NCBI GenBank assembly: GCA_020060105.1
Contig: JAGVAV010000001.1
Location: 1-49,522, forward strand
Direction of reading: 5' to 3'
Source of the DNA: Candidatus Woesebacteria bacterium
Lineage (GTDB): Bacteria > Patescibacteriota > Microgenomatia > Woykebacterales > 2-01-FULL-43-14
DNA length: 49,522 bases
The notes below the pieces were generated by a model. The model was not told the origin of the DNA. It made no database searches and was given only the letters and a program-made list of their open reading frames with translations. Positions 32,502 through 42,405 of this stretch are shown piece after piece (position 1 is the first letter of the stretch; the number at the start of each line of letters is the position of its first letter). The translations under genes were made by a program, and so were the position numbers.

Positions 32502-33236
32502 TCATTTATCATACAACCCTCGAAAATTATTTAGTCGAATTCGAACTAAGTCCGAAAGCGAGCGAGTCACGTCTTTAAGTAAATTTACCTTCGTTCTTTC
32601 ATCGTTAGTCCAAGTCACCGGTATTTCTTCAATATTATACCCATGCTTATTAGCTAAAAATAAAATCTCGCTATCAAACCCCCAACGTTCGATTTTTTGT
32701 TTGGTAAAAACCTTTTTTCCTGCTTCCCTTGAAAAAAGCTTGAAACCGCAAGTAAAGTCAGTTACCCCGTTAACAATGAAAGTGTTGGAAAGCAAGGTAA
32801 AAACTTCTCCTAGCTTTTGACGAAATAATTTCTGCCGCTTTTTTATCTGGGCTCCTTTAGTCTTACGAGTCCCAATAAGCACATGAGAATTTTCCTTAAT
32901 TAACGGCCGGAATTTGTCGAACTCTTCAATCGGTGTCGACATATCGACGTCCATAAACAGTAGGTATCGGCCTCCAGCAGAAAGCATTCCCTGCTTGATA
33001 GCGTAGCCCTTTCCCCGATTTGGTTTATAACGAAGGATCCGGTAGTTAAAATTAGGCCCTAGCTTCTTAATTGTTTCTACAGTTTCGTCAACGCTGCCAT
33101 CATCAACAAAGATAACCTCCGTCAAAAACTCTTGAGACGTTAAATATTTATCCAAAGCCTTAACCGCTTTTTCCACTCTTTTTTCTTCGTTATAAACCGG
33201 AATAACAATTGAAAGAAATAAGCTTACCTCTGGCAT
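32502..33236 (-). CDS. Glycosyltransferase family 2, dolichyl/polyprenyl-phosphate glucosyltransferase-like
   Basis: LSIVIPVYNEEKRVEKAVKALDKY, VDDGSVDETVETIKKL, RGKGYAIKQGMLSAGGRYLLFMDVDMSTPIEE, DFTCGFKLFSREA. Confidence 0.92.
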   Translation of the reverse strand: MPEVSLFLSIVIPVYNEEKRVEKAVKALDKYLTSQEFLTEVIFVDDGSVDETVETIKKLGPNFNYRILRYKPNRGKGYAIKQGMLSAGGRYLLFMDVDMSTPIEEFDKFRPLIKENSHVLIGTRKTKGAQIKKRQKLFRQKLGEVFTLLSNTFIVNGVTDFTCGFKLFSREAGKKVFTKQKIERWGFDSEILFLANKHGYNIEEIPVTWTNDERTKVNLLKDVTRSLSDLVRIRLNNFRGLYDK

Positions 33237-34015
33237 AACTGTTTTTCTTTTCTACCTACGGCAATAACCGATAAACCGAATGGTAACCCAAACCGTAGTA
33301 GAAAAAACCTTTCCAAATCATAAATCCTGGTTAAAAGATAATTTAAGGGCTTTGGAGTAGAGAAAAAATCAGAACTAGTTTTGAAACTGTCCCTTCCGGC
33401 TAGTGCCTTGGCCTTTCTAACCAAAACGCTAGGCAAAAGAATACTTAAATTAGCATATGAGCTTTTTTCTACCTTAAAACCATTTTCTTTTAAAAGATCT
33501 ACTAAACTCGAAACGCTATAGCGTCTTTTATGTCCTAGTATTTCATCCCAGTAACTCCAAAGTCTTTGGTAAGCCGGAACGGTGATTACCAACAATCCTC
33601 CCAAAGCCAACACTCTTTGGAATTCCCTTAACACTTTGCCATCATCGTCGGTGTGTTCAAGAATATCCAAAGCGGTAACAACCTTTATGCTACCATCTTC
33701 AAAGGGAAGGTTATGAGCATCAGCCTTGTAGAGTTCGAAAGAACCTCTTTTCCGGCAGAAGTTTAGGGCTTCCTGAAACAAATCCACCCCAATCGACTCT
33801 CCGTAGTCTTTTAACTCTTCCAACATCAAACCCGTTCCGCAACCAACGTCTAAGAACTTACCACCTTCTTTCTTATCTAAATACTTGTTTAATAGTGATT
33901 TTACATTTGATCTCTTGGCCCGATGCCACCAATAATCTTTCTCCATCTCAAAAAGCTCTTGGTACAAGTCCTGGCGCATTTTCCCAGACTGATTAATTTG
34001 GATTGTTTCTTTCAA
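33224..34015 (-). CDS. Class I SAM-dependent methyltransferase
   Basis: FLDVGCGTGLMLEEL, LPFEDGSIKVVTALDILEHTDDD. Confidence 0.92.
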   Translation of the reverse strand: MKETIQINQSGKMRQDLYQELFEMEKDYWWHRAKRSNVKSLLNKYLDKKEGGKFLDVGCGTGLMLEELKDYGESIGVDLFQEALNFCRKRGSFELYKADAHNLPFEDGSIKVVTALDILEHTDDDGKVLREFQRVLALGGLLVITVPAYQRLWSYWDEILGHKRRYSVSSLVDLLKENGFKVEKSSYANLSILLPSVLVRKAKALAGRDSFKTSSDFFSTPKPLNYLLTRIYDLERFFLLRFGLPFGLSVIAVGRKEKQLCQR

Positions 34016-35519
34016 GAGGTTCTCCTTTATCAGGTAATGTTAAATATAAACCTATTCCGGAAAACAACCAAAATAAGGAATTAACCGGAAAGGCAATCCA
34101 GGAACTGGTTGTTAAAGATGAAATTAAATACTGAATAATAATAAAGATAAAGGCTGGTAACAAAATCCTTTGCTCAAGATCTTTCGCCCGCAAATAAATT
34201 ATAACGCCCCTAGCTAAAATGGTAAACACTAAGCCAAAAAATAACACCGCCCCCAATACCCCTAAATGAACCAGAAGATCCAAAACAAAAAAATCAGTCG
34301 CGTAGGCAGTATTAGGATCCCCATTTTTAAGCATCAGTCCGTTACCTAAAACAGGTTTTTGTTTTAAATACTCTAATGAACGGTTAATATTTAAAACTCT
34401 GAGTACCAAACTTCTATCTTCGGAGTGATTCGCAATATAGTCTCTTTGTTTCTCAGATAAACCTTCCTCCCTTACTAATTCAGTCAGCTTCTTGTTTTCT
34501 TCAGTAGGGCCGGATGGAACATCTAGTATTGATTCTTCCTGCTTTATTTCCTGAGTTTCATTTAAACTGATCAGTGGGCTGTTAACCTGTTTAATGAGAT
34601 CATGATAACGGCTAGAAGCCCAATCAGGGCCGACAGTAAAAAATAAAGCAACGGATATTATTCCGGGAACAATAATTAACCAACCATTCCGCCAACTTCG
34701 AAGCAAGAAAATAACTAACCCTAACCAGGAAACAAAAAGGGCAACGGTCAATCCTCTCGAGTCAGTGAGAAAGAAAGAATAAGTCATAATCCCTAAATAA
34801 ATAAGAGTAAGCCCTAACCAAACCCAATTATGGACTCTCTTTAAATTAAACTTAAACACAAACAAAGAAGAAACGATCAAAATCAAGGCATTAAGAAAAA
34901 TACCTAAATGAAAAAAATTAGGAAGGGTGGAATTAGCCCGGTAGCCACCCAACATACTAATCCCAGGGATAATATCCTGAGAAAAAGTAATCAGGGCAAC
35001 AAAGATCCCAATTAAGGCAAAATCGATTAAAATTTCTTTTAACATTTTAGTATTTTTTATTAGAAATGAAGGAATAAAAAGCAAGGGTAAATACTCTAAG
35101 TAATTACGAATCTCAAGTAATTTTTCCGTTCCAGTCCCAGCCACAGTTAAAGAGTGTCCAAGCACATAAAGAACAAAAAGAACCGTTAACCACAAAGTTG
35201 GGCGGGGGAAAATCCTCCACGGCTTCCGCCAGTTTAAAGAGGGTACTATAAACCCCAGTAAGATAAGCCAAATAATGTCCTTGCCAAGCTTAATCTCTAA
35301 TGGAGCAAAAAGGGGTTCGATGCCAAATAAAGCGTAACTCCCATAAAAGGAAAGGAAAATGAAAACAACAACTAAAAAATATCGTCTTCTATCTTCAATT
35401 AAAGCTAACAGTAGCGTAAGGCCAAGCAAAATAAACAGTATTGGTTGCTTAAACCAAACGGCAAGAGAAACAATAATGATGGAAATTATGGAATACCTAT
35501 GATCTAGAAGAAAGCTCAT
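33993..35519 (-). CDS. O-antigen ligase/polymerase-like membrane protein (Wzy/WaaL)
   Basis: Polytopic; SFFLTDSRGLTVALFVSWLGLVIFLL, large loop with VLGNGLMLKNGDPNTAYATDFFVLDLLVHLGVLGAVLF. Confidence 0.82.
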   Translation of the reverse strand: MSFLLDHRYSIISIIIVSLAVWFKQPILFILLGLTLLLALIEDRRRYFLVVVFIFLSFYGSYALFGIEPLFAPLEIKLGKDIIWLILLGFIVPSLNWRKPWRIFPRPTLWLTVLFVLYVLGHSLTVAGTGTEKLLEIRNYLEYLPLLFIPSFLIKNTKMLKEILIDFALIGIFVALITFSQDIIPGISMLGGYRANSTLPNFFHLGIFLNALILIVSSLFVFKFNLKRVHNWVWLGLTLIYLGIMTYSFFLTDSRGLTVALFVSWLGLVIFLLRSWRNGWLIIVPGIISVALFFTVGPDWASSRYHDLIKQVNSPLISLNETQEIKQEESILDVPSGPTEENKKLTELVREEGLSEKQRDYIANHSEDRSLVLRVLNINRSLEYLKQKPVLGNGLMLKNGDPNTAYATDFFVLDLLVHLGVLGAVLFFGLVFTILARGVIIYLRAKDLEQRILLPAFIFIIIQYLISSLTTSSWIAFPVNSLFWLFSGIGLYLTLPDKGEPLERNNPN

Positions 35520-36520
35520 TTACCCTCAAAGTTTTTCCCAAAATGCCCTCTTGAAAAGTCAAGCCAGGCCTTCATAACCGCTTTTGTTGAGGTTAATCTT
35601 TGACCCTTCACAAAACTAGCAACCAGACGTTTTATTAACAAAGGAGATATTCTTAACCAACTTACCCACCCTTTCCAGTCTCCATACTTTTTTACTAACC
35701 AAAGTCTGTTCCTTTCTAAGTAGTAAAGATAAAAAGGCGACGTGTCCCCGCCCCCACTAGCTGAAACTTTATGCCAAAGACAGGCATCGGGAACAACGCA
35801 AAGCCGATAACCAACCTGTCCTAAACGAATACTTAAGTCGACATCTTCGCCAGTGTGAAAAAAACCTTCATTAAAAACCCCAACCTTTTTTAGTGCTTCT
35901 GCTTTAACAAGGATAGCACAACCTACCAAGTAGTCACAAGAACCACCGTTAGGAAAAAGGCTTAGATTATGAGACTGGATATTTATAATTCTACCCTTCT
36001 TTAAATCAAGGAATCCACCCGTCCACCAGATTTTCTCTTTTCGTTTAGCGTAAAAAATTCTTGGTGCAACCGCCCCTACTTCAGGATCCTCAAAACCGCT
36101 TAATAACTTTTCGAAAATATTGGGATCAACAACAGTATCATTATTTAAAATAAATAAATATTCTGCTCCCCGCTCTAAGGCATATTTTAGTCCAACATTC
36201 TGCCCTGCCCCAAAACCTCTATTTTCCGTCGAAACTAATAATTTTATCTCCTTTCTCCTTGAAAGATGGGTTACGGAATCATTACTCGAAGCATTGTCAA
36301 CCACAATTATTTCCAAATTCTTATACGTTGTTTCACTCAATGAATTCAAACATTCATTTGTTTCTTGCCAATTTTGCCAATTAACTATAACAACACTAAT
36401 TTTAGAACTTATTTTATTCCCCAAGAATTCACTCACCTTAACCCCAACTGTAATCCCAAAAAACTGGTAATAAAAAATAATTGTTTGTATAATTATAGTT
36501 AATTGCCGCTCAAGCATCAA
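35516..36520 (-). CDS. Glycosyltransferase family 2 (rhamnosyltransferase-like)
   Basis: ISVVIVNWQNWQETNECLNSL, VDNASSNDSV, LFILNNDTVVDPN, FFHTGEDVDLSIR; real start may be a GTG near 36436. Confidence 0.92.
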   Translation of the reverse strand: MMLERQLTIIIQTIIFYYQFFGITVGVKVSEFLGNKISSKISVVIVNWQNWQETNECLNSLSETTYKNLEIIVVDNASSNDSVTHLSRRKEIKLLVSTENRGFGAGQNVGLKYALERGAEYLFILNNDTVVDPNIFEKLLSGFEDPEVGAVAPRIFYAKRKEKIWWTGGFLDLKKGRIINIQSHNLSLFPNGGSCDYLVGCAILVKAEALKKVGVFNEGFFHTGEDVDLSIRLGQVGYRLCVVPDACLWHKVSASGGGDTSPFYLYYLERNRLWLVKKYGDWKGWVSWLRISPLLIKRLVASFVKGQRLTSTKAVMKAWLDFSRGHFGKNFEGK

Positions 36521-36555
36521 CTCTTTACGTTTGAGGAAAAGTTGTAAATTGGAGT

Positions 36556-38088
36556 GTGTTGAATATAGTAATAGTTAGCCTTATTCATCTCTTTAAATCA
36601 AAAAACATACTAAGTGTCATTTTAACCATAGCGGTTGTTATCATAATAGTCCTTCGATTGGTTTTTCTGGATTCGGATACCGTAGCTATCCAATCTATTC
36701 ATAATCAAGACGAAGGAAATTATAGTCTGAACGTCAGAAACTACGTGGTTGAAGGCGTTTGGATAAAAGACGAGACAAACTTTTTTCTCCTCTCACCAGT
36801 ATTTTCTTTTTTACAGCTACCGATTGTCGAACTCTTTGGAGTACACTTCTGGTCCTTCAGATTGGTTAACACTATCACTAGTTTGTTAACAATATTAGTT
36901 GGTTATCTTTTCTTAAGAAAAATCTTCAATAAAAAAACAGCAATCATCTTTGGCCTACTTTTAGGTTTCAACTTTTTGTATCTAGTCCATAACCGTATCG
37001 CTATGCCTGAAACTACTCAGGGGTTATTTTTCTTGCTCGCCCTCGTATCCCTCTACTATGCAGATAAAAAAAAGGCCATACGGTTACTTTTTATCTCAGG
37101 AATTCTATCTTCTCTAGCCGTCTTAACTAAAACGAGTGCCGTCATTATTTATGCCATCGCGGTTTTGTTCCTTCTTAGCGGATTTTTAAAAAACAGTCTT
37201 CTATCAAGAAAACTAAACTTTATCAAGTCTCTTAAGAACTTTTTCTTTTTCTTCCTATCTTATGCCTCCGGTGCGGCAATTCCAATTCTTGCTTGGATTT
37301 ATTTCTTAGTTATCCCGAATAATCAACTATTCGAGATCGCTAAAGTTAGCCTTATTGACCGAAACAAACCTAGCTTTAGTAGCCTAATAAACCCCGCGTA
37401 TCTGGAAAACATGATCCAAGAATTCCTAAAAGGTGGAGAAGCAAACCTCTGGTTATATTTTCCAATCTTAACCTTATTAGCCTTATACTTTATCTTTCGT
37501 TTTCTCAAGAGATGTCTTAACCAACAAGAATCCAGAGTGGAAACTCTTTTATTTATCTGGCTTGTTCTAGGGTGTTTAAACTTTCTTATTGTTTGGTATA
37601 AACCTGCCAGGTTTTTTGTAGTCTATTTGATTCCTCTTTCCGTTATCGGAGCGTATTTAGTTTCCAAACTTAAGTTTAAATTTCAGTCACTATTGATCGC
37701 GCTCTATCTTATGTTTAACGTTTTCCTCATCACAAAATATATTTTAATCAACCCCAGCTTTTCATTAAGGGACTCCAGCAATAAGTTAGAGACGATTATT
37801 GGAAAGGAAGATGTGGTAGGAGAAAGTCTGCTCCACTTGGACAATTCAAAAAGCAAAACCATCAACCCTTATTTTCTAATGGTCATGCAACACCCCTTTT
37901 TTCCCATGGATGAATACATAAAGTATTTCAACTACCCTAAATATTTACTGCTTGGCTCGCCAAGCCATAGAGAAGAGGAGAAAAAGGTTCAAAGTCTAAA
38001 TAAATATGAAAGGACAGATATTATCGAAACAAACACCTACTTCTCGGAGAGTCGAAAGGTAAACCTTTTAAAAAAAGTTTCAGATTAA
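36556..38088 (+). CDS. GT39/ArnT-like polytopic glycosyltransferase
   Basis: HNQDEGNYSLNVRNYVVEG, FRLVNTITSLLTILVGYLFLRKIF, AMPETTQGLFFLLALVSLYYA; many TM segments. Confidence 0.82.
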   Translation: MLNIVIVSLIHLFKSKNILSVILTIAVVIIIVLRLVFLDSDTVAIQSIHNQDEGNYSLNVRNYVVEGVWIKDETNFFLLSPVFSFLQLPIVELFGVHFWSFRLVNTITSLLTILVGYLFLRKIFNKKTAIIFGLLLGFNFLYLVHNRIAMPETTQGLFFLLALVSLYYADKKKAIRLLFISGILSSLAVLTKTSAVIIYAIAVLFLLSGFLKNSLLSRKLNFIKSLKNFFFFFLSYASGAAIPILAWIYFLVIPNNQLFEIAKVSLIDRNKPSFSSLINPAYLENMIQEFLKGGEANLWLYFPILTLLALYFIFRFLKRCLNQQESRVETLLFIWLVLGCLNFLIVWYKPARFFVVYLIPLSVIGAYLVSKLKFKFQSLLIALYLMFNVFLITKYILINPSFSLRDSSNKLETIIGKEDVVGESLLHLDNSKSKTINPYFLMVMQHPFFPMDEYIKYFNYPKYLLLGSPSHREEEKKVQSLNKYERTDIIETNTYFSESRKVNLLKKVSD

Positions 38089-38148
38089 TCTAATAATTAC
38101 TTAGTTGGAAAACCAAGCAAATTTAACATCGGTTACGTTTGTAAAATT

Positions 38149-38574
38149 ATGTTAAAAAACAAAACCAAATTTATCAATCGCGATATTGTTAAACAGTACT
38201 ACAATAGTATAAGGAACTATTCGAGGCCTTTCTGGCAGACACTATTTTCCGAGTGGGTCGTTATTTTACTGATTGTGTTCACCGCCTTGTTCATCAGACT
38301 CTATAAGCTAAACTCGGCAACCGTTGATGGCGATGAAATCTTTGAGGCCTACTATACAAGCGCCGAAACTATTGAACAATTTTTGCTTAGGCTAAAAAAC
38401 GATGTTGCTAATGCTCCCCTGGTTTATTTCTTACAATTTCTAAGTTTACGACTGGATCAAACTTTATTTTGGCTCCGACTCCCGACTGTTCTAATTGGAA
38501 CAATTACGGTCATAGGCAGTTATTTTTTGCCAAAACCCTTGTTTCGGGGAAAGGTAAAGCGGAACAATTTATAG
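38149..38574 (+). CDS. GT39-like glycosyltransferase, N-terminal half (frame 1)
   Basis: FIRLYKLNSATVDGDEIFEAYYTSAETIEQFLLRLKND..FWLRLPTVLIGTITVIGSYFLPKPLFRGK; continues in the -1 frame. Confidence 0.8.
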   Translation: MLKNKTKFINRDIVKQYYNSIRNYSRPFWQTLFSEWVVILLIVFTALFIRLYKLNSATVDGDEIFEAYYTSAETIEQFLLRLKNDVANAPLVYFLQFLSLRLDQTLFWLRLPTVLIGTITVIGSYFLPKPLFRGKVKRNNL

Positions 38575-39722
38575 TTCCACTGTTTACCGCCTTAATTTTC
38601 ACTTTCAGTGCTTATAACGTCGAGTACTCTCAAACTGCTAGAAATTATATCCTCTTAGTTTTAGCGATTATTGTCTCGATGATCGCTTTTGTTAAGTTCT
38701 GCCAGTCTTCAAAAAAACTGTTTAATATTCTCTTTTTAGGTGTTTCGATGGCCTTTTTTCTTTACTCCCACTATTACGCCTCGATTTTCTTTGTTTACCA
38801 AGTTATCGCTCTTATCCTCATATCTTTCTCCCCAAGGCAACCTTTAATGTGGGTCAAGGAAAAATTGCTTCCGTATGTTTTTTCCGTCCTAATTGCCTTT
38901 CTTCTTTTTTCTCCTTGGTTGATTTTCACTCAAGGTGCGGTGTTTACTCAAGATGTTTTTAACTTTCAGCCAGAGATAACGGTAGTCACTTTATCTCATC
39001 ACATCCTCTCAATTCTAGGTTCCAAGTACTTCTTTCCCCTTTATCTTGTTTTTATTGTTTACGGAATCTATAAAACTAGAGCCGACAAAAATTTTCTTAT
39101 TTTTATTCTCTTACCCCTAGTCATCTACACCCTGAGCGTGCCAGCTTTAGATTACTTCAAGAATTACCCTTTCTATGCGCATCAGTTAATCGGCATCCTA
39201 CCCTTTAGTATAATACTCTTCTCTTCGGGACTATTTTACTTATTGACTAGAATGAAATCTTCGTGGCATAAGTTTCTTTTTGTTTTTCTGGCCTTTTCTC
39301 TTTTATTTACTTCCGTGGTGGTTTATTTTTTGAAAAGAGGAGCTAGAGATTATTATGCAGAAGCACAAGTGTTAAAAACCAGATTAACAAGCGAAAGCGT
39401 TCTGATTTTTAGTTCTTCCTTTTTCGAATTCTTGTTTCTATATTTTTATGACTTTAAATCCTTCCAAAACACCCCAGAGGTAAAAATTATTAACGGCACT
39501 ACTACTCCCATTTACGAATACCCTCATCGGCTAAATAATGAGGACCAAAATTTGGAAATTAATTTAATTTCCAACTTAAAAGATAGCGATATCAAACCAA
39601 ATTTTGATTACTGGTTTGACGAATTTAACATAAAACACGATCGCTTGAAAAAGTTGAAGTTGGAATTTTCAGAAGAAAAAAGCACGCTATTTCTAAAATC
39701 AACTAACAGACTAATTGAATAA
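38469..39722 (+). CDS. GT39-like glycosyltransferase, C-terminal part (-1 frame relative to 38149-38574)
   Basis: Meaningful homology-like sequence starts at GKAEQFIVPLFTALIFTFSAYNVEYSQTARNYILL (about 38553); the first ~28 residues of this ORF are antiframe overlap. Confidence 0.8.
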   Translation: MAPTPDCSNWNNYGHRQLFFAKTLVSGKGKAEQFIVPLFTALIFTFSAYNVEYSQTARNYILLVLAIIVSMIAFVKFCQSSKKLFNILFLGVSMAFFLYSHYYASIFFVYQVIALILISFSPRQPLMWVKEKLLPYVFSVLIAFLLFSPWLIFTQGAVFTQDVFNFQPEITVVTLSHHILSILGSKYFFPLYLVFIVYGIYKTRADKNFLIFILLPLVIYTLSVPALDYFKNYPFYAHQLIGILPFSIILFSSGLFYLLTRMKSSWHKFLFVFLAFSLLFTSVVVYFLKRGARDYYAEAQVLKTRLTSESVLIFSSSFFEFLFLYFYDFKSFQNTPEVKIINGTTTPIYEYPHRLNNEDQNLEINLISNLKDSDIKPNFDYWFDEFNIKHDRLKKLKLEFSEEKSTLFLKSTNRLIE

Positions 39723-39739
39723 GTTTTTCTTTTGTCTTA

Positions 39740-40480
39740 TCAACCAGTCTTAGGTCCATTCATTAAGCGCACCTCTAAAATTACCCTGTAACAGTCGCCT
39801 TTATTTAAATAATTTCTTAATGGAATCAATAAACCGAAGCTTTTAAATACGACTTTATTAATTATCCCTTTATTAATCCAAAATTCCATCATTTTTTTTC
39901 TTAAACTCAAGTTAAAATTGTTTTCCAACTCTACACTTACCTGTTTATTCAGGTTTCTTGCAGAGGACTCAACTATCTTAATTAATTCTTCTCGGCGCGG
40001 AAGTTTATTCTCGATGTGTTCCTTTAAAAACGGGTAGTCTTCTCCATGCACGGTTTTGTAGAGTTTAGCGAGGTAAAAATCTTGCTCTTCCGCCCTTTTC
40101 CCTTCAGGTACAGCGATAAAAATGCCTTTACGAGCAACGCGAATCATCTCCGAAACAGATTTGGCCCGGTTTTCTTTATTTAAGTGCTCCAACATGTCTA
40201 CTGAAACAACGTAGTCAAAAGAATTATCTGGAAAAGGTAAGCTGGCGTCAGAAACCCTAACTGGTTTATTAAATTTAGATAGTTCTTCATTGAAACTAGT
40301 GTCGACACAAGTTACCTCTTTTTGTAAAAACTCCCCTATACCCCAGTTACCTGAACCCACTTCAAGTAGTTTGACCGTCTTAAGGTTATCAACTTGCTTT
40401 AATTTTGATGTTATTGGAAGGTACCTAAACGTGCCTTCAATATTACTGAAAAAAAGTCTAATATCTTTAAACATCTCCAT
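39740..40480 (-). CDS. Class I SAM-dependent methyltransferase
   Basis: KLLEVGSGNWGIGEFL, LPFPDNSFDYVVSVDMLEHLNKENR. Confidence 0.88.
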   Translation of the reverse strand: MEMFKDIRLFFSNIEGTFRYLPITSKLKQVDNLKTVKLLEVGSGNWGIGEFLQKEVTCVDTSFNEELSKFNKPVRVSDASLPFPDNSFDYVVSVDMLEHLNKENRAKSVSEMIRVARKGIFIAVPEGKRAEEQDFYLAKLYKTVHGEDYPFLKEHIENKLPRREELIKIVESSARNLNKQVSVELENNFNLSLRKKMMEFWINKGIINKVVFKSFGLLIPLRNYLNKGDCYRVILEVRLMNGPKTG

Positions 40481-40509
40481 AATCCTCTACCTGAAAGATA
40501 GGCGTTCAG

Positions 40510-42405
40510 TTAAGGTTTTACCTTTTCATCGAGATAACTCCTTTTTATCCATATTTCGTTCCCGTCAATACTCTTATAAGTTGTATAGTTTTCTTTTAAA
40601 TAATCGACGATAATCGGTAATCGCATCTCGTTACTAAACCCGTCAATACTCGTCGTCTGATAACTATTAGTGTAAAGAATAAATTTCACGTTTTTACTAC
40701 TTAAGTCTTCCACAATTTCTTTCTGATAAAAACTAGGCATCGCAAACCAAACAACCGAAAAACGAGTTGGTGAAGGTTTATCAAGGAAATAATACCAACT
40801 TGCCTCATTGGTCATCGTAAAAAATTCTTCTCCTTCGTTAAGATTCTCCTTTAAGAAGTTAATCGTTGCTTTATAATTTTCTGGTACAAACTGTTCATCT
40901 TTTATTTTCAACGGAAAATTTTCAGTTATCAAATTATTTTTGTGTATTCTGTATACACCGCCTAAAAAAACTCCCGTGACAACTAAAGTCAATAAAACTG
41001 GGAGCACTTTCTGAAAAGAAGGGAGAACAATCTTAGAGAAGAAGGAATTAAGAAAGATATATAAGGAAAGCATAATCGTCGGGAACACACTGTAAGCTAA
41101 ATGCTCTTCCTCAGCACGACCTAAAGCACTTCTGAGAAAAAAGATCGACAAAATCAGCAAGCAAAACTCGATTAGGTGTTTTTCAAAAAAATTACGGAGA
41201 GTCTTACCTATTTTCTTATCGCTAGTAATATGTACTTGAACAAGTTTATAAGTTAGCCAAAATGTATTCGCTGCCACTAAAAGACTTATTACTAAGAAAC
41301 GTGGCTTATTAATTGGAAAAACAAGGCCATCCATCAATTCTTTATATTTGGGCATAACTATAAATGTATAGTTAAAAAATTCCCGAAACTCCCATCGAAG
41401 CATTAAACCCAGCGTCAAAAAAGCACCTAGTAAACCAGCTGCCGTTGATAAAAGAAATACTAACCGGAGTCGACTTTTACTCCTAACAAAAAAGTATAAA
41501 ATGGACCATAGGATTAAATAAGCAGCGCTAAGATAGTAACCACGATCAACGGAATAACCAAAAGCCGAGATTGGTATGAATGAAAAAACTAAGGTGATTA
41601 AAAAAAGTTTTTTTCTATCCTCTTCTTTTTTCTTGAAATACTCTACTAAAAACACAATGGTGGTAAGAAAAATAAACGTCGTGATGTCTCTTTGTAAAAT
41701 GAGTACTAACGGTTTCGATGATATGGGAAGATAGAGCATTAACAGTATTACGATGGATAAGAAAGAAAACAAGTAGTTTCCCCGATAAACCTTATGAAGA
41801 AAATAAGCCAAGAGAATAAAAGTCAGCAATTTAACAAGAGAATCTAAAGTTCTGACTGAACCAATCGATTTTCCGAACAGTTCAAAGGCTAGTACAGACC
41901 GAAGAGGATCTTGATAAACACCGTGTAAAAACACAAAATCTTTATACGGCGTCTGACCATTGAGATAAGAAATGGCTGGCCCTAAGGATTCTCCTTCATG
42001 AAAAGAATCGAAGCTCTTCCATTCGTGAAAATTTGGAATATTGAAAGCAATAACGGTGGTAAAAAGGATCAAAGCAGCAAGATATTTCTTACCAGCTAAC
42101 GACAATCTGGGCAACCTAGTTTCCCTTTTTTTCTGTTGAGTAGTTAAAAAGCTGTTTTTAAACTTCTCTCCAAAAAAGACGTAGATACCTAATAAGACAA
42201 AAGAGGGGAGGAAAACTAAAATTAAAAATCGTAAAATATTATTAACTGGATTATACTTTATTTCCGTCAATGGACCAACGACAGACCATGGGTTTTGATA
42301 TGGTAAAGATATCTTTCCCCAAACCAACAACCCTAGAATAACAGAGCTAAAAAATATAGCAATTAGAAACAAATATTTGTTCCTAATAAAACTACTTTTA
42401 GTCAT
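40510..42405 (-). CDS. Polytopic membrane protein, glycosyltransferase-like
   Basis: Many TM segments; FHEWKSFDSFHEGESLGPAISYLNGQTPYKDFVFLHG; position inside the polysaccharide cluster. Confidence 0.65.
   Translation of the reverse strand: MTKSSFIRNKYLFLIAIFFSSVILGLLVWGKISLPYQNPWSVVGPLTEIKYNPVNNILRFLILVFLPSFVLLGIYVFFGEKFKNSFLTTQQKKRETRLPRLSLAGKKYLAALILFTTVIAFNIPNFHEWKSFDSFHEGESLGPAISYLNGQTPYKDFVFLHGVYQDPLRSVLAFELFGKSIGSVRTLDSLVKLLTFILLAYFLHKVYRGNYLFSFLSIVILLMLYLPISSKPLVLILQRDITTFIFLTTIVFLVEYFKKKEEDRKKLFLITLVFSFIPISAFGYSVDRGYYLSAAYLILWSILYFFVRSKSRLRLVFLLSTAAGLLGAFLTLGLMLRWEFREFFNYTFIVMPKYKELMDGLVFPINKPRFLVISLLVAANTFWLTYKLVQVHITSDKKIGKTLRNFFEKHLIEFCLLILSIFFLRSALGRAEEEHLAYSVFPTIMLSLYIFLNSFFSKIVLPSFQKVLPVLLTLVVTGVFLGGVYRIHKNNLITENFPLKIKDEQFVPENYKATINFLKENLNEGEEFFTMTNEASWYYFLDKPSPTRFSVVWFAMPSFYQKEIVEDLSSKNVKFILYTNSYQTTSIDGFSNEMRLPIIVDYLKENYTTYKSIDGNEIWIKRSYLDEKVKP

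Noticed and set aside
32407-32512. 35-residue N-terminal extension of the 30917 ORF as genuine protein
   Set aside because: Translated palindromic repeat with a cluster of Leu/Arg; more plausible start at MTNPNPFFW.
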